A stretch of 35,227 bases of DNA from Bacteroidales bacterium (GCA_029938715.1 JAOZUK010000032.1:1-35227); one strand, 5' to 3'; positions 8,901 to 16,153 are shown, numbered from the stretch's first letter. Notes: a model not told the origin generated them from the sequence alone. Numbers and translations are program-made.

Positions 8901-9067
8901 TGCTGGGGGGGCTTAAGATCGATACCCTCTGGTTTAATGTACTGGTTATCTGGGTGTCTGCCTTCTTCCTCTATTTGGCCTTATATTTTAATTTGCTCAG
9001 AAAGTTACTTACCAGGTTTGAGACCATTAAGTTTAAAAAGAGACAATCCTCCGAAATCCGATTGTAA
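5969..9067 (+). CDS. ABCG/White-type ABC transporter with N-terminal TerB-like and FHA-like regions
   Basis: A 1032-aa half-transporter. Residues ~1-150 form a helical region resembling TerB-like domains ('KEKAIIRSFLSRQL', 'FNMDEDEYQDILSFII'). Residues ~155-250 are beta-rich and look like an FHA or related small domain ('EDLFLNGQII', 'YSFEHGSSIRG'). The ABC ATPase spans ~255-480: Walker A GGSGVGKST (K293), signature SGGQRKR (S394), Walker B FVDEPTSGL (D417, E418) and switch H450. A linker with a CxxC pair (QCVKCGN) follows, then an ABC2-type membrane domain from ~585. The last two helices are separated by about 225 polar residues (~757-984) predicted to be extracytoplasmic. The substrate is unknown. 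It sits next to the SiaB/SiaC-like operon with no cyclase nearby, so its N-terminal region is a candidate SiaC target. The 3' end overlaps the convergent barrel gene by 35 bp. Confidence 0.82.
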   Translation: MSEAILKALMQLFALIVDIDAIQEISEKEKAIIRSFLSRQLSSELVEKYMDIFDEYLHIYHQDHIEKGSKKGKKRTALTAVRILSICETINEELEQRQKVYVIFQMIEYIAYGIEIRETELDFLQTVASAFNMDEDEYQDILSFIIYSLNEIPRKESVLLINSDEEYSVQGVHHLCYTNLQGEISFLNIPSVNTYVMRYHGKEDLFLNGQIIHSGLTYSFEHGSSIRGQNIEAIYYTDVAGTFSTSSISTKITFLARDVEFRFKNSDNGIHGFQLSEQSGKLVGIMGGSGVGKSTLLNVLNGNLRPQKGEILINGYNLYEEKEKLNGVIGFIPQDDLLLEDLTVEQNLYYNAKLCLDDYDEDKIHQVVKQVLIDLDLYEIRHLKVGKPLNKVISGGQRKRVNIGLELIREPSILFVDEPTSGLSSVDSEMVMNLLKEQAFKGKLIIINIHQPSSNLYKMFDRIIFMDKGGYQIYCGNPSEAVVYFKTRSNHANAKEDQCVKCGNVDPDQVLQIIEAKIVNEYGKLSRTRKISPKEWFEYFRNSNSRRTMPEPVKEELPENFYSVPSLFKQTKIFFTRDILSKITNRQYILISLLEAPLLAVIMGYFTKYFSGTTDNPAAYVFRNNVNLPAFLLMSVIVFLFLGLTISSEEIIKDRKIIQRESFLNLSRGSYLKAKILIMFLISAFQSITYVLIGNLIFEIYGMGFSYWLVLFSTACFANLLGLNISAGLNSVVTIYILVPLMLIPQILFCGVLVKFDKLHKRLTNYEYVPVLGDLMTSRWAYEALTVEQFKNNKYQQIFYDIDKKWSNSDYPQAFLIPKLKDKLNEIQEDLMDNSNPEKVRVNINILHDQLLNFTQMVPKISFNTDLYLDPGSFNDSVANMTRSYLSELDPIFRHNRTQFKRRKNEMEKTLIDEMGAEAYTNFRNRYDNLRLTEIVVNRDVLHKVEQKDGKLIRKYQPIYQDPGSRYGRAHLYAPYKMLGGLKIDTLWFNVLVIWVSAFFLYLALYFNLLRKLLTRFETIKFKKRQSSEIRL

Positions 9068-9689
9068 AGGAGAGTATGTTGTTATTGATCAACAAAGGAT
9101 CTTTATTGGTAACAGGAATTAAATCGGATTGATACTGGATCTCGGCAAAAAGGTGAAACTGATTTAGCCGGTATTCAAGTCCGGTTCCTAAAGTCAATCC
9201 CAAAATAGTACCATTTTGAGTCTTCAGCGGATAGGCTGACTCGGTTTCATAATTCAATAGAAAATCGAGACGGGGACCCAATAAGAAATAGGGAACCAGA
9301 TGCTCCAGGTCAAAGCGATAACGGGCCAGGGTCGAAACTGAAATATAGGTGAATTTTGAAGTGAATTCATCTCCTTCATTGACCTCGATCCTGTCATCAT
9401 CAGCATGATTTACAGTGATTGATTCGGTTGTGGTTTTACTCCCCTTATCCAGGTAAGCCAGATCCAGCTGAAAACTAAAATGCTCTCCTTTAAAGGCCTC
9501 CACAAAAAAAGCAGCTGCTACTCCTGTTACAGGCTCAGTATCCAGGGTAAAATCGAGATTAGTAAATTTCCAGCTCTGATTGGCTACCGAGACACCCGCT
9601 TTCAAACCAAAGCTGGCAGGAGCCTGTCCCTGCACCACAGGGGTGAAGGCGATCAGGAGCATCCATATGGGGTATATATACAGGTTCAT
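9033..9689 (-). CDS. Small outer-membrane beta-barrel protein (porin/OMP_b-brl family)
   Basis: A 218-aa protein with a signal peptide (MNLYIYPIWMLLIAFTPVVQGQ) and an alternating beta pattern: 'ASFGLKAGVSVANQSW' as first strand, repeated aromatic-ended strands ('FSFQLDLAYLDKGS', 'FTYISVSTLARYRF', 'LFAEIQYQSDLI') and a C-terminal aromatic F in 'FTIGFRRIVSF'. This fits an 8- to 10-strand outer-membrane barrel of the kind common in Bacteroidota. Its ATG overlaps the stop of the M1 peptidase gene (ATGA), so it is translationally coupled to it. Its last 35 bp overlap the end of the ABC transporter gene on the other strand. Its specific function is not known. Confidence 0.75.
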   Translation of the reverse strand: MNLYIYPIWMLLIAFTPVVQGQAPASFGLKAGVSVANQSWKFTNLDFTLDTEPVTGVAAAFFVEAFKGEHFSFQLDLAYLDKGSKTTTESITVNHADDDRIEVNEGDEFTSKFTYISVSTLARYRFDLEHLVPYFLLGPRLDFLLNYETESAYPLKTQNGTILGLTLGTGLEYRLNQFHLFAEIQYQSDLIPVTNKDPLLINNNILSFTIGFRRIVSF

Positions 9690-11677
9690 TCCACTATAAT
9701 TTTTTCCACTGTCACCATCTTTCCATAACTAAAACGGATGATATAAAGCCCGTTGCCAGTTTCCTTCAGATCCACTCCATATTCCAGATGGGGCAAACAG
9801 CCCTCAAAACGGGATTCTAATACTACCTGTCCCGATGCATTGTAAACCACCAGGGAGATATCCCCCTCCCACTCGTCAGGTAGCTCAAAGGTAAAGTGGC
9901 CGGGATTTGGATTGGGTGAAATTAAGATATGGGCGCCACTCTCTTTTTTTGCTGAGCCTTCCCCTGAATCAACCACCTTATTCAGTACCTGGTTATCTGG
10001 ATCAACCTGGATACTGTCCACCGGATGTTTAAATTCAAACTGATAATTCTCCTCCCCGTTTTGATGGAACACACGAACTGTACTGTCCCCTCCAGGATAG
10101 TAAATTTTGTACTCCATTGACATCTTGAAAAGGGGAGTTAGCTCAGAGGATCCGGTCTGAACCGATTGCATATCAAGCATTCCGCCCTGCTGTTGCCAAC
10201 TCACTGAGTAGACAGGATATCCGTAACCGAAATACCATTGATCAAAAAAGTCTTTAAAATCCATTCCTGAGGTCTCCTCCAGCACCTCCATGAAATCCAA
10301 CCCGCTAGCCACCCCATTTCCGTAAGTTTCCAGAAAAGTGTTGAGCGTTCTGAAAAACAGGTCATCATCCTGAAGTTCGAACCGAATCATATGCAGCAAT
10401 GCCATTCCTTTGTTATAGGAGAGGTTACCACTAAAGATCCGTGCATCGTTAAGGGCTTCCTGAGCCGGGATATATACCGAACCGTCGGGCTCCAACAATG
10501 CCCGGCCAAACCTGTAGGCTCGTTCACCATCTGCATATTCCGGAGCCAGGTTTTCTGTAGCCAGGTATCCAGCATAAGTGGCAAAACCTTCATTGATCCA
10601 GATGTCCTGCCAGGTAGCGCAGGTTACATGGTTCCCAAACCAGGAGTGACCCAGTTCATGTGCCACCAGATAAAAATCAAAGCTCCCCATTCCGGTCATG
10701 GTCTGATGTTCCATCCCCCCTCCCCAGGGCCAGAGGTAATGTCCGTATTTCTCATTCCGGAACGGGTAGGGACCAAACAGATCACAAAAAAGTTTCATCA
10801 TGGGAATGGTGGTCTCAATTTGCTCCTGATAGGTATCCAGACATCCCGGAAGATCGTAGATGAAATTCTGGATAAACACTGGATTGGTAAATCCCGTTGG
10901 CAGGGCTTCAATGTTGTACTCTATATAGTCAGCCACCGCAATGGAGATGAGGTAATAGGCAATGGGGTAATTGGATCTCCATTGGTAACGTACCTTTCCA
11001 TTGGGATAGTGGGTGGTGGCTGTGTGCAACCCATTGGAAACCCCCATCAATTCGTAATCGGTGGTAATAAATACATGCACCGAGTCGGCTTTATCTCCCA
11101 GGCTCTGCTTACATGGAAACCAGTCTTTTGCATAAAACGGCTCAGAGAGGGTAAAGGTAACCGGTATGTTCCAGTCTGAGTCTGTCTCTGTGACCATGCC
11201 TTCACCAGTTTGCCCACCATAAAAGACCTCTGTACTAATCAGGACCCCTGAATCAACAAGAGATGACAAAGCAATATAGAGCTGATCTCCGGCATGGGTG
11301 AAATTCATCTCATTTCCATCTACCTTAATCTTTTCAACCTCCAGGTTATGATGTAAATCGAATACCAGGGTATCGAGATGACCGTTTATCACCTCCACCA
11401 GGATGGTGACACTACCACCGATGCGATCGGAGCGGTTATCTGCTGTGACATCCAATCCGTAAAACTTCACATCGTACTCCTCCATCAGGGGATTTGAACT
11501 GAAATTTCGCGAAGCAAGGGTCGGGGATTGCACGATCCTGGCCTTTTCTCCTCTAAAATTGAACTGGGAATCTCCTTCAGAACCCAGAGTGGGGAGATCC
11601 TGAGCATAACCAAATACATGGCAAACTGTGGTGATAAACAGCAATGAGATCATTTTGTTAATACCCGCTGGTCTCAT
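9686..11677 (-). CDS. Secreted M1-family zinc metallopeptidase with T9SS sorting domain
   Basis: A 663-aa protein. A hydrophobic signal sequence (start at residue 1 or at M9) ends near 'VFGYAQ'. The N-terminal saddle domain precedes the catalytic domain with GGGMEHQT (E323, the GAMEN equivalent that binds the substrate N-terminus), zinc motif HELGH (H340, E341, H344) and third ligand E363 in WINEGFATY. A Tyr-rich stretch near 'YNKGMALLHMIRFEL' fits the end of the family's catalytic domain. Residues ~590-663 ('HILISPNPNPGHFTFELP', 'ASGQVVLESRF', 'GNGLYIIRF') form a type A T9SS sorting domain, so it should be exported via SprA. Relative to classical aminopeptidase N it lacks the large C-terminal helical domain. 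It probably trims peptides at or outside the cell surface. It is the first gene of a pair with the barrel protein. Confidence 0.88.
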   Translation of the reverse strand: MRPAGINKMISLLFITTVCHVFGYAQDLPTLGSEGDSQFNFRGEKARIVQSPTLASRNFSSNPLMEEYDVKFYGLDVTADNRSDRIGGSVTILVEVINGHLDTLVFDLHHNLEVEKIKVDGNEMNFTHAGDQLYIALSSLVDSGVLISTEVFYGGQTGEGMVTETDSDWNIPVTFTLSEPFYAKDWFPCKQSLGDKADSVHVFITTDYELMGVSNGLHTATTHYPNGKVRYQWRSNYPIAYYLISIAVADYIEYNIEALPTGFTNPVFIQNFIYDLPGCLDTYQEQIETTIPMMKLFCDLFGPYPFRNEKYGHYLWPWGGGMEHQTMTGMGSFDFYLVAHELGHSWFGNHVTCATWQDIWINEGFATYAGYLATENLAPEYADGERAYRFGRALLEPDGSVYIPAQEALNDARIFSGNLSYNKGMALLHMIRFELQDDDLFFRTLNTFLETYGNGVASGLDFMEVLEETSGMDFKDFFDQWYFGYGYPVYSVSWQQQGGMLDMQSVQTGSSELTPLFKMSMEYKIYYPGGDSTVRVFHQNGEENYQFEFKHPVDSIQVDPDNQVLNKVVDSGEGSAKKESGAHILISPNPNPGHFTFELPDEWEGDISLVVYNASGQVVLESRFEGCLPHLEYGVDLKETGNGLYIIRFSYGKMVTVEKIIVE

Positions 11678-11682
11678 AATTC

Positions 11683-11710
11683 TTTGTAAGTTCTGAAAAT
11701 TTTAACTTTG
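11683..11710 (+). promoter_or_regulatory. Candidate promoter of the superoxide reductase gene
   Basis: TTTG at 11683-11686 and TAACTTTG at 11703-11710 (exact TAnnTTTG) are separated by 16 nt, slightly short of the 19-nt norm. The -7 element ends 26 nt before the ATG at 11737. The element is in the 59-bp divergent gap with the M1 peptidase gene. Confidence 0.4.
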
Positions 11711-11736
11711 TTTCAACGAACTAAAATAAATATTTT

Positions 11737-12126
11737 ATGCCGCGTATATTTAATCCCGTAGATATCAGTAAAGAGGAGAAGGAGGTCAGAAAAGACTATT
11801 TTGATCGCCATACCCCGTATGTCATTTGTGATGCATATGCCATTGAAGGAGAGAAGTTTGAAGTGAAAGTCCGACTGGGAAACGAATACAACCATCCGGA
11901 CGATCCCGATCACCATATAAAATATGTGCAGTTATGGAACCGTGAGACCTTCCTTGCCGAAGCCCATTTTGCACCCGGCTCGCTAGGAAACAAACCTGAG
12001 CAAATGGAGGTGGATTTCTACATTGTACCCGGACCGGTATCCATGAACCTATCGGCCATGTCGGTCTGTACCAAACACGGACTCTGGCAGAGTGAATCGA
12101 AAGAGGTGACCGTAAAGAAGAGATAA
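11737..12126 (+). CDS. Class II superoxide reductase (neelaredoxin/desulfoferrodoxin centre II type)
   Basis: A 129-aa cytoplasmic protein with the full His4-Cys iron site: H25 (in DRHTPYV), H53 and H59 (in NHPDDPDHHIKYVQLW), C111 and H114 (in SVCTKHGLWQSE). The length and the absence of an N-terminal four-cysteine rubredoxin-like centre make it the one-iron class II type. The enzyme reduces superoxide to hydrogen peroxide without making oxygen, using electrons from rubredoxin or similar donors; it is typical of anaerobes and microaerophiles. The loop before the first His, usually E-K-H-x-P with a Lys that steers superoxide, reads D-R-H-T-P here. It stands alone with its own promoter and converges on the lipoprotein gene with a 9-bp gap. 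Confidence 0.88.
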   Translation: MPRIFNPVDISKEEKEVRKDYFDRHTPYVICDAYAIEGEKFEVKVRLGNEYNHPDDPDHHIKYVQLWNRETFLAEAHFAPGSLGNKPEQMEVDFYIVPGPVSMNLSAMSVCTKHGLWQSESKEVTVKKR

Positions 12127-12135
12127 CTTGACCGG

Positions 12136-12657
12136 TCAGTCGAGCAGCTCCTCTACCTCCTCTATTTCACCGTAACCATCCACACCTACCCAGGAGACAA
12201 ATGCGATTTTCCACTCCCCTTCAAGCTTCTCCAGGAACCTGACCTGTATACTATTAATCTCATGCGTATCCTCCCCATAATCTGAGGTCCACTTCTGATC
12301 GCAGACTACAAAGGCTGAACCGGGATGGATCTTCATCCGGTAGTTGTATTTTTCTACTGTGATGTGGAGTTCCGGATTCAGGTCATCTTCTGTTTCATCG
12401 CCCAGTAAATGCTTGCCAACCTCTTCCCAGCCTTCAAGGAAAACATAGCTGTCGGGGCCTGCTGTTAATCGCATATTTAACGAATCCTGCACATGCGTTG
12501 CGTAGACCGATTCGTAGTCTCTTTCCAGATATGCATCTGTTTCCTGGTTGATTACAGCAATAATGGCAGCCCGTTCCTTGTCCATGTCAATTTCCTGCTC
12601 ACAACCTGTAACGCCTGTAAGGGCTATGGCCAGAATAAAAAGAATTGTGTACCTCAT
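12136..12657 (-). CDS. Small lipoprotein with NTF2/SnoaL-like domain
   Basis: A 173-aa protein. The signal sequence MRYTILFILAIALTGVTGC ends in a lipobox with C19, so it should be lipidated and anchored in a membrane facing the periplasm or outside. The remainder ('ERAAIIAVINQETDAYLERDYESVYATH' region, 'YVFLEGWEEVGKHL', 'GEWKIAFVSWVGVDG') has the helix-then-curved-sheet plan of SnoaL/NTF2-like proteins. The function is unknown; such folds may be enzymes or ligand-binding modules. The gene is monocistronic and diverges from the histidine kinase gene over 112 bp. A weak promoter candidate on the minus strand is at 12717-12724 (TATTTTGC), and a short hairpin lies in its leader. Confidence 0.65.
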   Translation of the reverse strand: MRYTILFILAIALTGVTGCEQEIDMDKERAAIIAVINQETDAYLERDYESVYATHVQDSLNMRLTAGPDSYVFLEGWEEVGKHLLGDETEDDLNPELHITVEKYNYRMKIHPGSAFVVCDQKWTSDYGEDTHEINSIQVRFLEKLEGEWKIAFVSWVGVDGYGEIEEVEELLD

Positions 12658-12687
12658 AATTAGAAAAATTAGATTAGTGATTAGTAA

Positions 12688-12702
12688 GGGCTAATGGAGC
12701 CC
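12688..12702. repeat. Short inverted repeat in the leader of the lipoprotein gene
   Basis: GGGCT-AATGG-AGCCC is a perfect 5-bp stem with a 5-nt loop, 31 bp before the lipoprotein start on the minus strand and 54 bp before the kinase promoter element on the plus strand. It might be an operator or leader hairpin; short stems like this also occur by chance. Confidence 0.3.
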
Positions 12703-12755
12703 ACCGTCCCGTAGATGCAAAATACAACAATGAAGTGTTAAAGTCAATTTATTGT

Positions 12756-12763
12756 TACATTTG
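12756..12763 (+). promoter_or_regulatory. Bacteroidota -7 promoter element for the histidine kinase operon
   Basis: TACATTTG is an exact TAnnTTTG match, only 6 nt before the GTG at 12770, which would give an almost leaderless mRNA. The -33 position has no clear TTTG. The longer reading from TTG at 12752 would begin upstream of this element and is therefore unlikely. Confidence 0.4.
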
Positions 12764-12769
12764 CTGTCA

Positions 12770-14698
12770 GTGAAAAAACAGTTTGTCATATGGTTGTCAC
12801 TGTTATGGATCAGCTTTTACGGGATCGCTGCAGAGCGTTCAAACCCGGTACCCGTCAACGGTATACTTGACCTTCGGAATGAAGTGGTTGATGACCAAAC
12901 CTACATCAGCCTGAACGGGGAGTGGCGGTTTCACTGGCAGGAACTGATTGTCCCTGAGTCGGTCCACCCGATGATGGAAGAGGATCCCGGAATTGTGGTC
13001 AGGATCCCCTCCTTCTGGAACAGTTATGAAATAAATGGAGAGACCCTTCCGGGAAATGGGTACGGTACTTATCAACTCACTATAATCCTGCCTGAAAACC
13101 ATCAAACTGCCCTCTGTTTTGACATTCCGGTATTTGATGTGGCCTATAAATTTTATCTAAATGATTTACTGGTCAACTTCAATGGCAGAGTAGGAACCTC
13201 ACGCGAAGAGGAGGAACCCTGGTACGAACCTTACAGCTTTTGTTATAAACCAGATTCCGATACACTTAATCTTCTAATCCAGGTCTCCAATTTCCATCAC
13301 AGAAGAGGTGGTTTCTGGAAATCCTTATATATGGGAGGACCAGAGAAAGTGCTGGGCAAAATGATGCACCGGAGAATGTATAACTACTCCACCATCGGGG
13401 TCCTGTTTTTCTTCTTCCTATTTTACCTTATTTTCTGGTTCGTCTCTAAATGGGATTACCTGATGCTTCTGTTTGCACTTACGGCTCTGGGGATCCTGGT
13501 TCGATCGGTGAACACAGGGCTCTATTTCTCCAACGCCTTTATAGAAACCCCATGGGCCTGGCAGATACGAATGGAATACCTGGGCTCTTACATGGCTTAT
13601 ATTTTCGGAGTATTATTTCTGAACCAGATTTTTCCGGCCAGGTATATGAAACCGGTGATCAGAGTGAATACCATCCTTTTTACAGGGGCTAGTATATCTC
13701 TCTTTATACTTCCGACACACCTTTTCAGCTATGAAATGTTGGTATTCCAACCAGCCCTTCTCCTGTTCCTGGTTCATTACCTGGTTAAAGGCTTCCTCGG
13801 AGCACTGAGGGGGAAGGTCATAGATGCCATCTTCTTTTGCTCACTTGGGCTCTTTATTTATGCCATGGTGAATGACATTCTACTGGCCAATAGTGCAGGG
13901 GCCATACATCACAACTATCTGACCCAGGTCTCCTTCCAGGTATTTATTTTTGCCATGTCGGTGCTGATCATCATGCAATGGTTGCGCAACTACAATACCC
14001 GTTTACAACTGGAATCCTCCCTTCGATTCAAAAACAAAGTGCTATCGGTGATCGCTCACGACTTAAAGAATCCGGTGGCCAGTGTGGCCCAGTTCTCCGA
14101 ACTTCTGGCGGACAAACCCGATCTCGCCCGGAAGGATCACATCATCAACTCCTTAAAAGAGTCTTCTCAGGCTGCAGTCACCCTCCTGGACAACCTCCTT
14201 TACTGGGGCAGGAGTCAGTCCGATGAACTCGTTATTAAGGCGGTACCACTGGATATTGAAAAAATGATAAATGCTGTACAATCCCTCTATGCACATATGA
14301 TCGGTCAGAAAGAGATAGATTTCAAGGTAGATATACCCCCCGGAATTTATGCATATGGAGATAAAGCACTTGTAAATATTGTGATTCGAAATCTTCTGTC
14401 CAATGCCATAAAATTTACCCCGAAGAGTGGATCCATTCAAATTAAGGTCTTTGAAGAGGGTGAATTTGTAAGATGTGAGATCATTGACAATGGTGTGGGT
14501 ATCAAACCTGAGATCCTGGATGAGTTTGAAAAAAACGGAATGATGGGATCATCAACAGGTACTGATCACGAGGTAGGAACGGGACTGGGGCTGCAGCTTG
14601 TCAGGGATCTTGTAAATAAAAATGGTGGATCGTTACAAATAGAAAGTACACTGCAGAATGGCTCCACATTTTCATTTACAATTCCAAAATATAAATAA
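12770..14698 (+). CDS. Sensor histidine kinase with 7TMR-DISM sensor
   Basis: A 642-aa protein read from GTG at 12770, which yields a normal signal peptide (MKKQFVIWLSLLWISFYGIAA). Residues ~25-190 form an extracytoplasmic jelly-roll domain of the 7TMR-DISMED2 type, related to sugar-binding modules ('SLNGEWRFHWQEL', 'GYGTYQLTI', 'RRGGFWKSLYMG'). Seven hydrophobic segments follow (~195-405). The HisKA dimerisation helix has H430 in VIAHDLKNPVA; the ATPase domain shows N545 (RNLLSNAIKF), the DNGVGI box and GTGLGL (603-608). There is no receiver domain, and no response regulator gene lies nearby, so its partner is elsewhere. It starts a run of co-directional genes; the next gene begins 7 bp later. 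The signal may be a carbohydrate or another small ligand. Confidence 0.85.
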   Translation: MKKQFVIWLSLLWISFYGIAAERSNPVPVNGILDLRNEVVDDQTYISLNGEWRFHWQELIVPESVHPMMEEDPGIVVRIPSFWNSYEINGETLPGNGYGTYQLTIILPENHQTALCFDIPVFDVAYKFYLNDLLVNFNGRVGTSREEEEPWYEPYSFCYKPDSDTLNLLIQVSNFHHRRGGFWKSLYMGGPEKVLGKMMHRRMYNYSTIGVLFFFFLFYLIFWFVSKWDYLMLLFALTALGILVRSVNTGLYFSNAFIETPWAWQIRMEYLGSYMAYIFGVLFLNQIFPARYMKPVIRVNTILFTGASISLFILPTHLFSYEMLVFQPALLLFLVHYLVKGFLGALRGKVIDAIFFCSLGLFIYAMVNDILLANSAGAIHHNYLTQVSFQVFIFAMSVLIIMQWLRNYNTRLQLESSLRFKNKVLSVIAHDLKNPVASVAQFSELLADKPDLARKDHIINSLKESSQAAVTLLDNLLYWGRSQSDELVIKAVPLDIEKMINAVQSLYAHMIGQKEIDFKVDIPPGIYAYGDKALVNIVIRNLLSNAIKFTPKSGSIQIKVFEEGEFVRCEIIDNGVGIKPEILDEFEKNGMMGSSTGTDHEVGTGLGLQLVRDLVNKNGGSLQIESTLQNGSTFSFTIPKYK

Positions 14699-14705
14699 AA
14701 TTGCC

Positions 14706-16142
14706 ATGAGGATTATTAAGAAGAAGGCGGTAGAAGAAAAGGACAACAGGATCATCCTGATCAGGAAGGGTGAAGGTGCAGGCCAACAGATTGCAGATGA
14801 TAGGCAACGAGCCTATCTTCAAGAGAGATTGAAAACCAAAAAAGAGGTTTCCATATTAAATCAATTCGATCCGCTGGTTATTGTAATAAGTATTGATTCG
14901 CTTGAGCAGCCGGAAGGCAGCAGGCTGGAAGGTGCCAGAAAAGCCGGATTTAATGTACATCCTGTTCTGAAAGACCAGGAGGTGGATTCGGTGGTGGTTA
15001 TAAATGAAGGGGTGGAGCAGGCGGAGTGTATCGCTTTCGCTGAAGGGCTGGCTCTTTCAAATTACCAGTTTTTAAAATACCAAACCAGCGCCAGGTCGCT
15101 ATCAAACAAGCTGGGGGAAATTGGGCTCATAGATAAAGGGCTTACAAACAAGGATGTGGTGAACCTCAATCACCTGGTTGAAGCAGTATATCTTACCAGG
15201 GACCTGGTGAATGAACCACTCTCCTACCTGACAGCTGTTCGACTTTCAGCTGAAATAGAGAAAATGGGAGCCGAAGCCGGATTTTCGGTAGAGGTCTTCA
15301 ATAAGAAGAAGATAGAATCCTTAAAGATGGGTGGATTGCTGGCAGTCAATAAGGGCAGCCTGGATCCTCCCACATTTTCCATTCTCACCTGGAAGCCCGA
15401 AGGTGCGGTAAACAGTCATCCCATTGTGCTGGTGGGGAAAGGGGTAGTTTTTGATACTGGCGGACTTAGCCTGAAGCCCACACACGACTCCATGGATTAT
15501 ATGAAATGTGATATGGGTGGAGCCGCTGCGGTTGCCGGGGCCTTTTATTCAATTGCAAAAAACCAGCTCCCAGTGTGGGTCATAGGATTAATCCCGGCCA
15601 CAGACAACAGGCCGGATGGAAATGCATATGTTCCAGGCGATGTGGTTACCATGTACAATGGAACCACAGTGGAAGTGCTTAATACAGATGCCGAAGGAAG
15701 AATGTTGCTGGCCGATGCCCTGAGCTATGCCGGACAATACGATCCTGAACTGATCATCGAACTCTCGACCCTTACAGGATCTGCCCAGATGGCCATCGAT
15801 AAATACGGTATTGTGGGTATGGGGAATGCCCCTGGTGAAACCATGGAAGCCCTTAAGGAGAGTGGAGAGTATACTTCCGAAAAAATCGCCCAGTTTCCCT
15901 TCTGGGATGAGTATAAAGAACAGCTGAAGTCGGATGTGGCTGATCTGAAAAATATCGGGGGCAAATTTGCCGGAGCCATCACTGCAGGAAAGTTCCTGGA
16001 ACACTTCACCAACTTCCCCTACATTCACCTGGATATTGCAGGGCCCTCCTTTAACAAGGCTCCATTCAATTACAGAGGCAAAGGAGGCAGTGGTGTGGGA
16101 GTCAGGATCCTCTACAACTACTTTCTCAGCAGGTCACAATAA
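14706..16142 (+). CDS. pepA: Leucyl aminopeptidase, M17 family
   Basis: A 478-aa protein read from ATG at 14706; the frame is open further upstream but that part would overlap the kinase gene. The C-terminal catalytic domain shows the M17 signatures: VGKGVVFDTGG (K245, D250), KCDMGGAAA (D269) and NTDAEGRML (D328, E330, R332), covering the two-zinc site and catalytic Lys/Arg. The stretch between D250 and D269 is one residue longer than in E. coli PepA. The enzyme removes N-terminal residues from peptides in the cytoplasm, usually as a hexamer. It lies 7 bp after the kinase and 11 bp before pdxA, so it is in the same transcript. Confidence 0.92.
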   Translation: MRIIKKKAVEEKDNRIILIRKGEGAGQQIADDRQRAYLQERLKTKKEVSILNQFDPLVIVISIDSLEQPEGSRLEGARKAGFNVHPVLKDQEVDSVVVINEGVEQAECIAFAEGLALSNYQFLKYQTSARSLSNKLGEIGLIDKGLTNKDVVNLNHLVEAVYLTRDLVNEPLSYLTAVRLSAEIEKMGAEAGFSVEVFNKKKIESLKMGGLLAVNKGSLDPPTFSILTWKPEGAVNSHPIVLVGKGVVFDTGGLSLKPTHDSMDYMKCDMGGAAAVAGAFYSIAKNQLPVWVIGLIPATDNRPDGNAYVPGDVVTMYNGTTVEVLNTDAEGRMLLADALSYAGQYDPELIIELSTLTGSAQMAIDKYGIVGMGNAPGETMEALKESGEYTSEKIAQFPFWDEYKEQLKSDVADLKNIGGKFAGAITAGKFLEHFTNFPYIHLDIAGPSFNKAPFNYRGKGGSGVGVRILYNYFLSRSQ

Positions 16143-16153
16143 TAAATGAATCC

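Noticed and set aside
10391-11179. 262-aa open frame on the plus strand
   Set aside because: It lies wholly antisense to the M1 peptidase, whose zinc motifs fix the true frame; its own product has no recognisable features.
12129-12138. Perfect palindrome TGACCGGTCA at the superoxide reductase/lipoprotein junction
   Set aside because: It has no loop and no T-run and overlaps the lipoprotein stop; one 10-bp palindrome is not strong evidence for a site.
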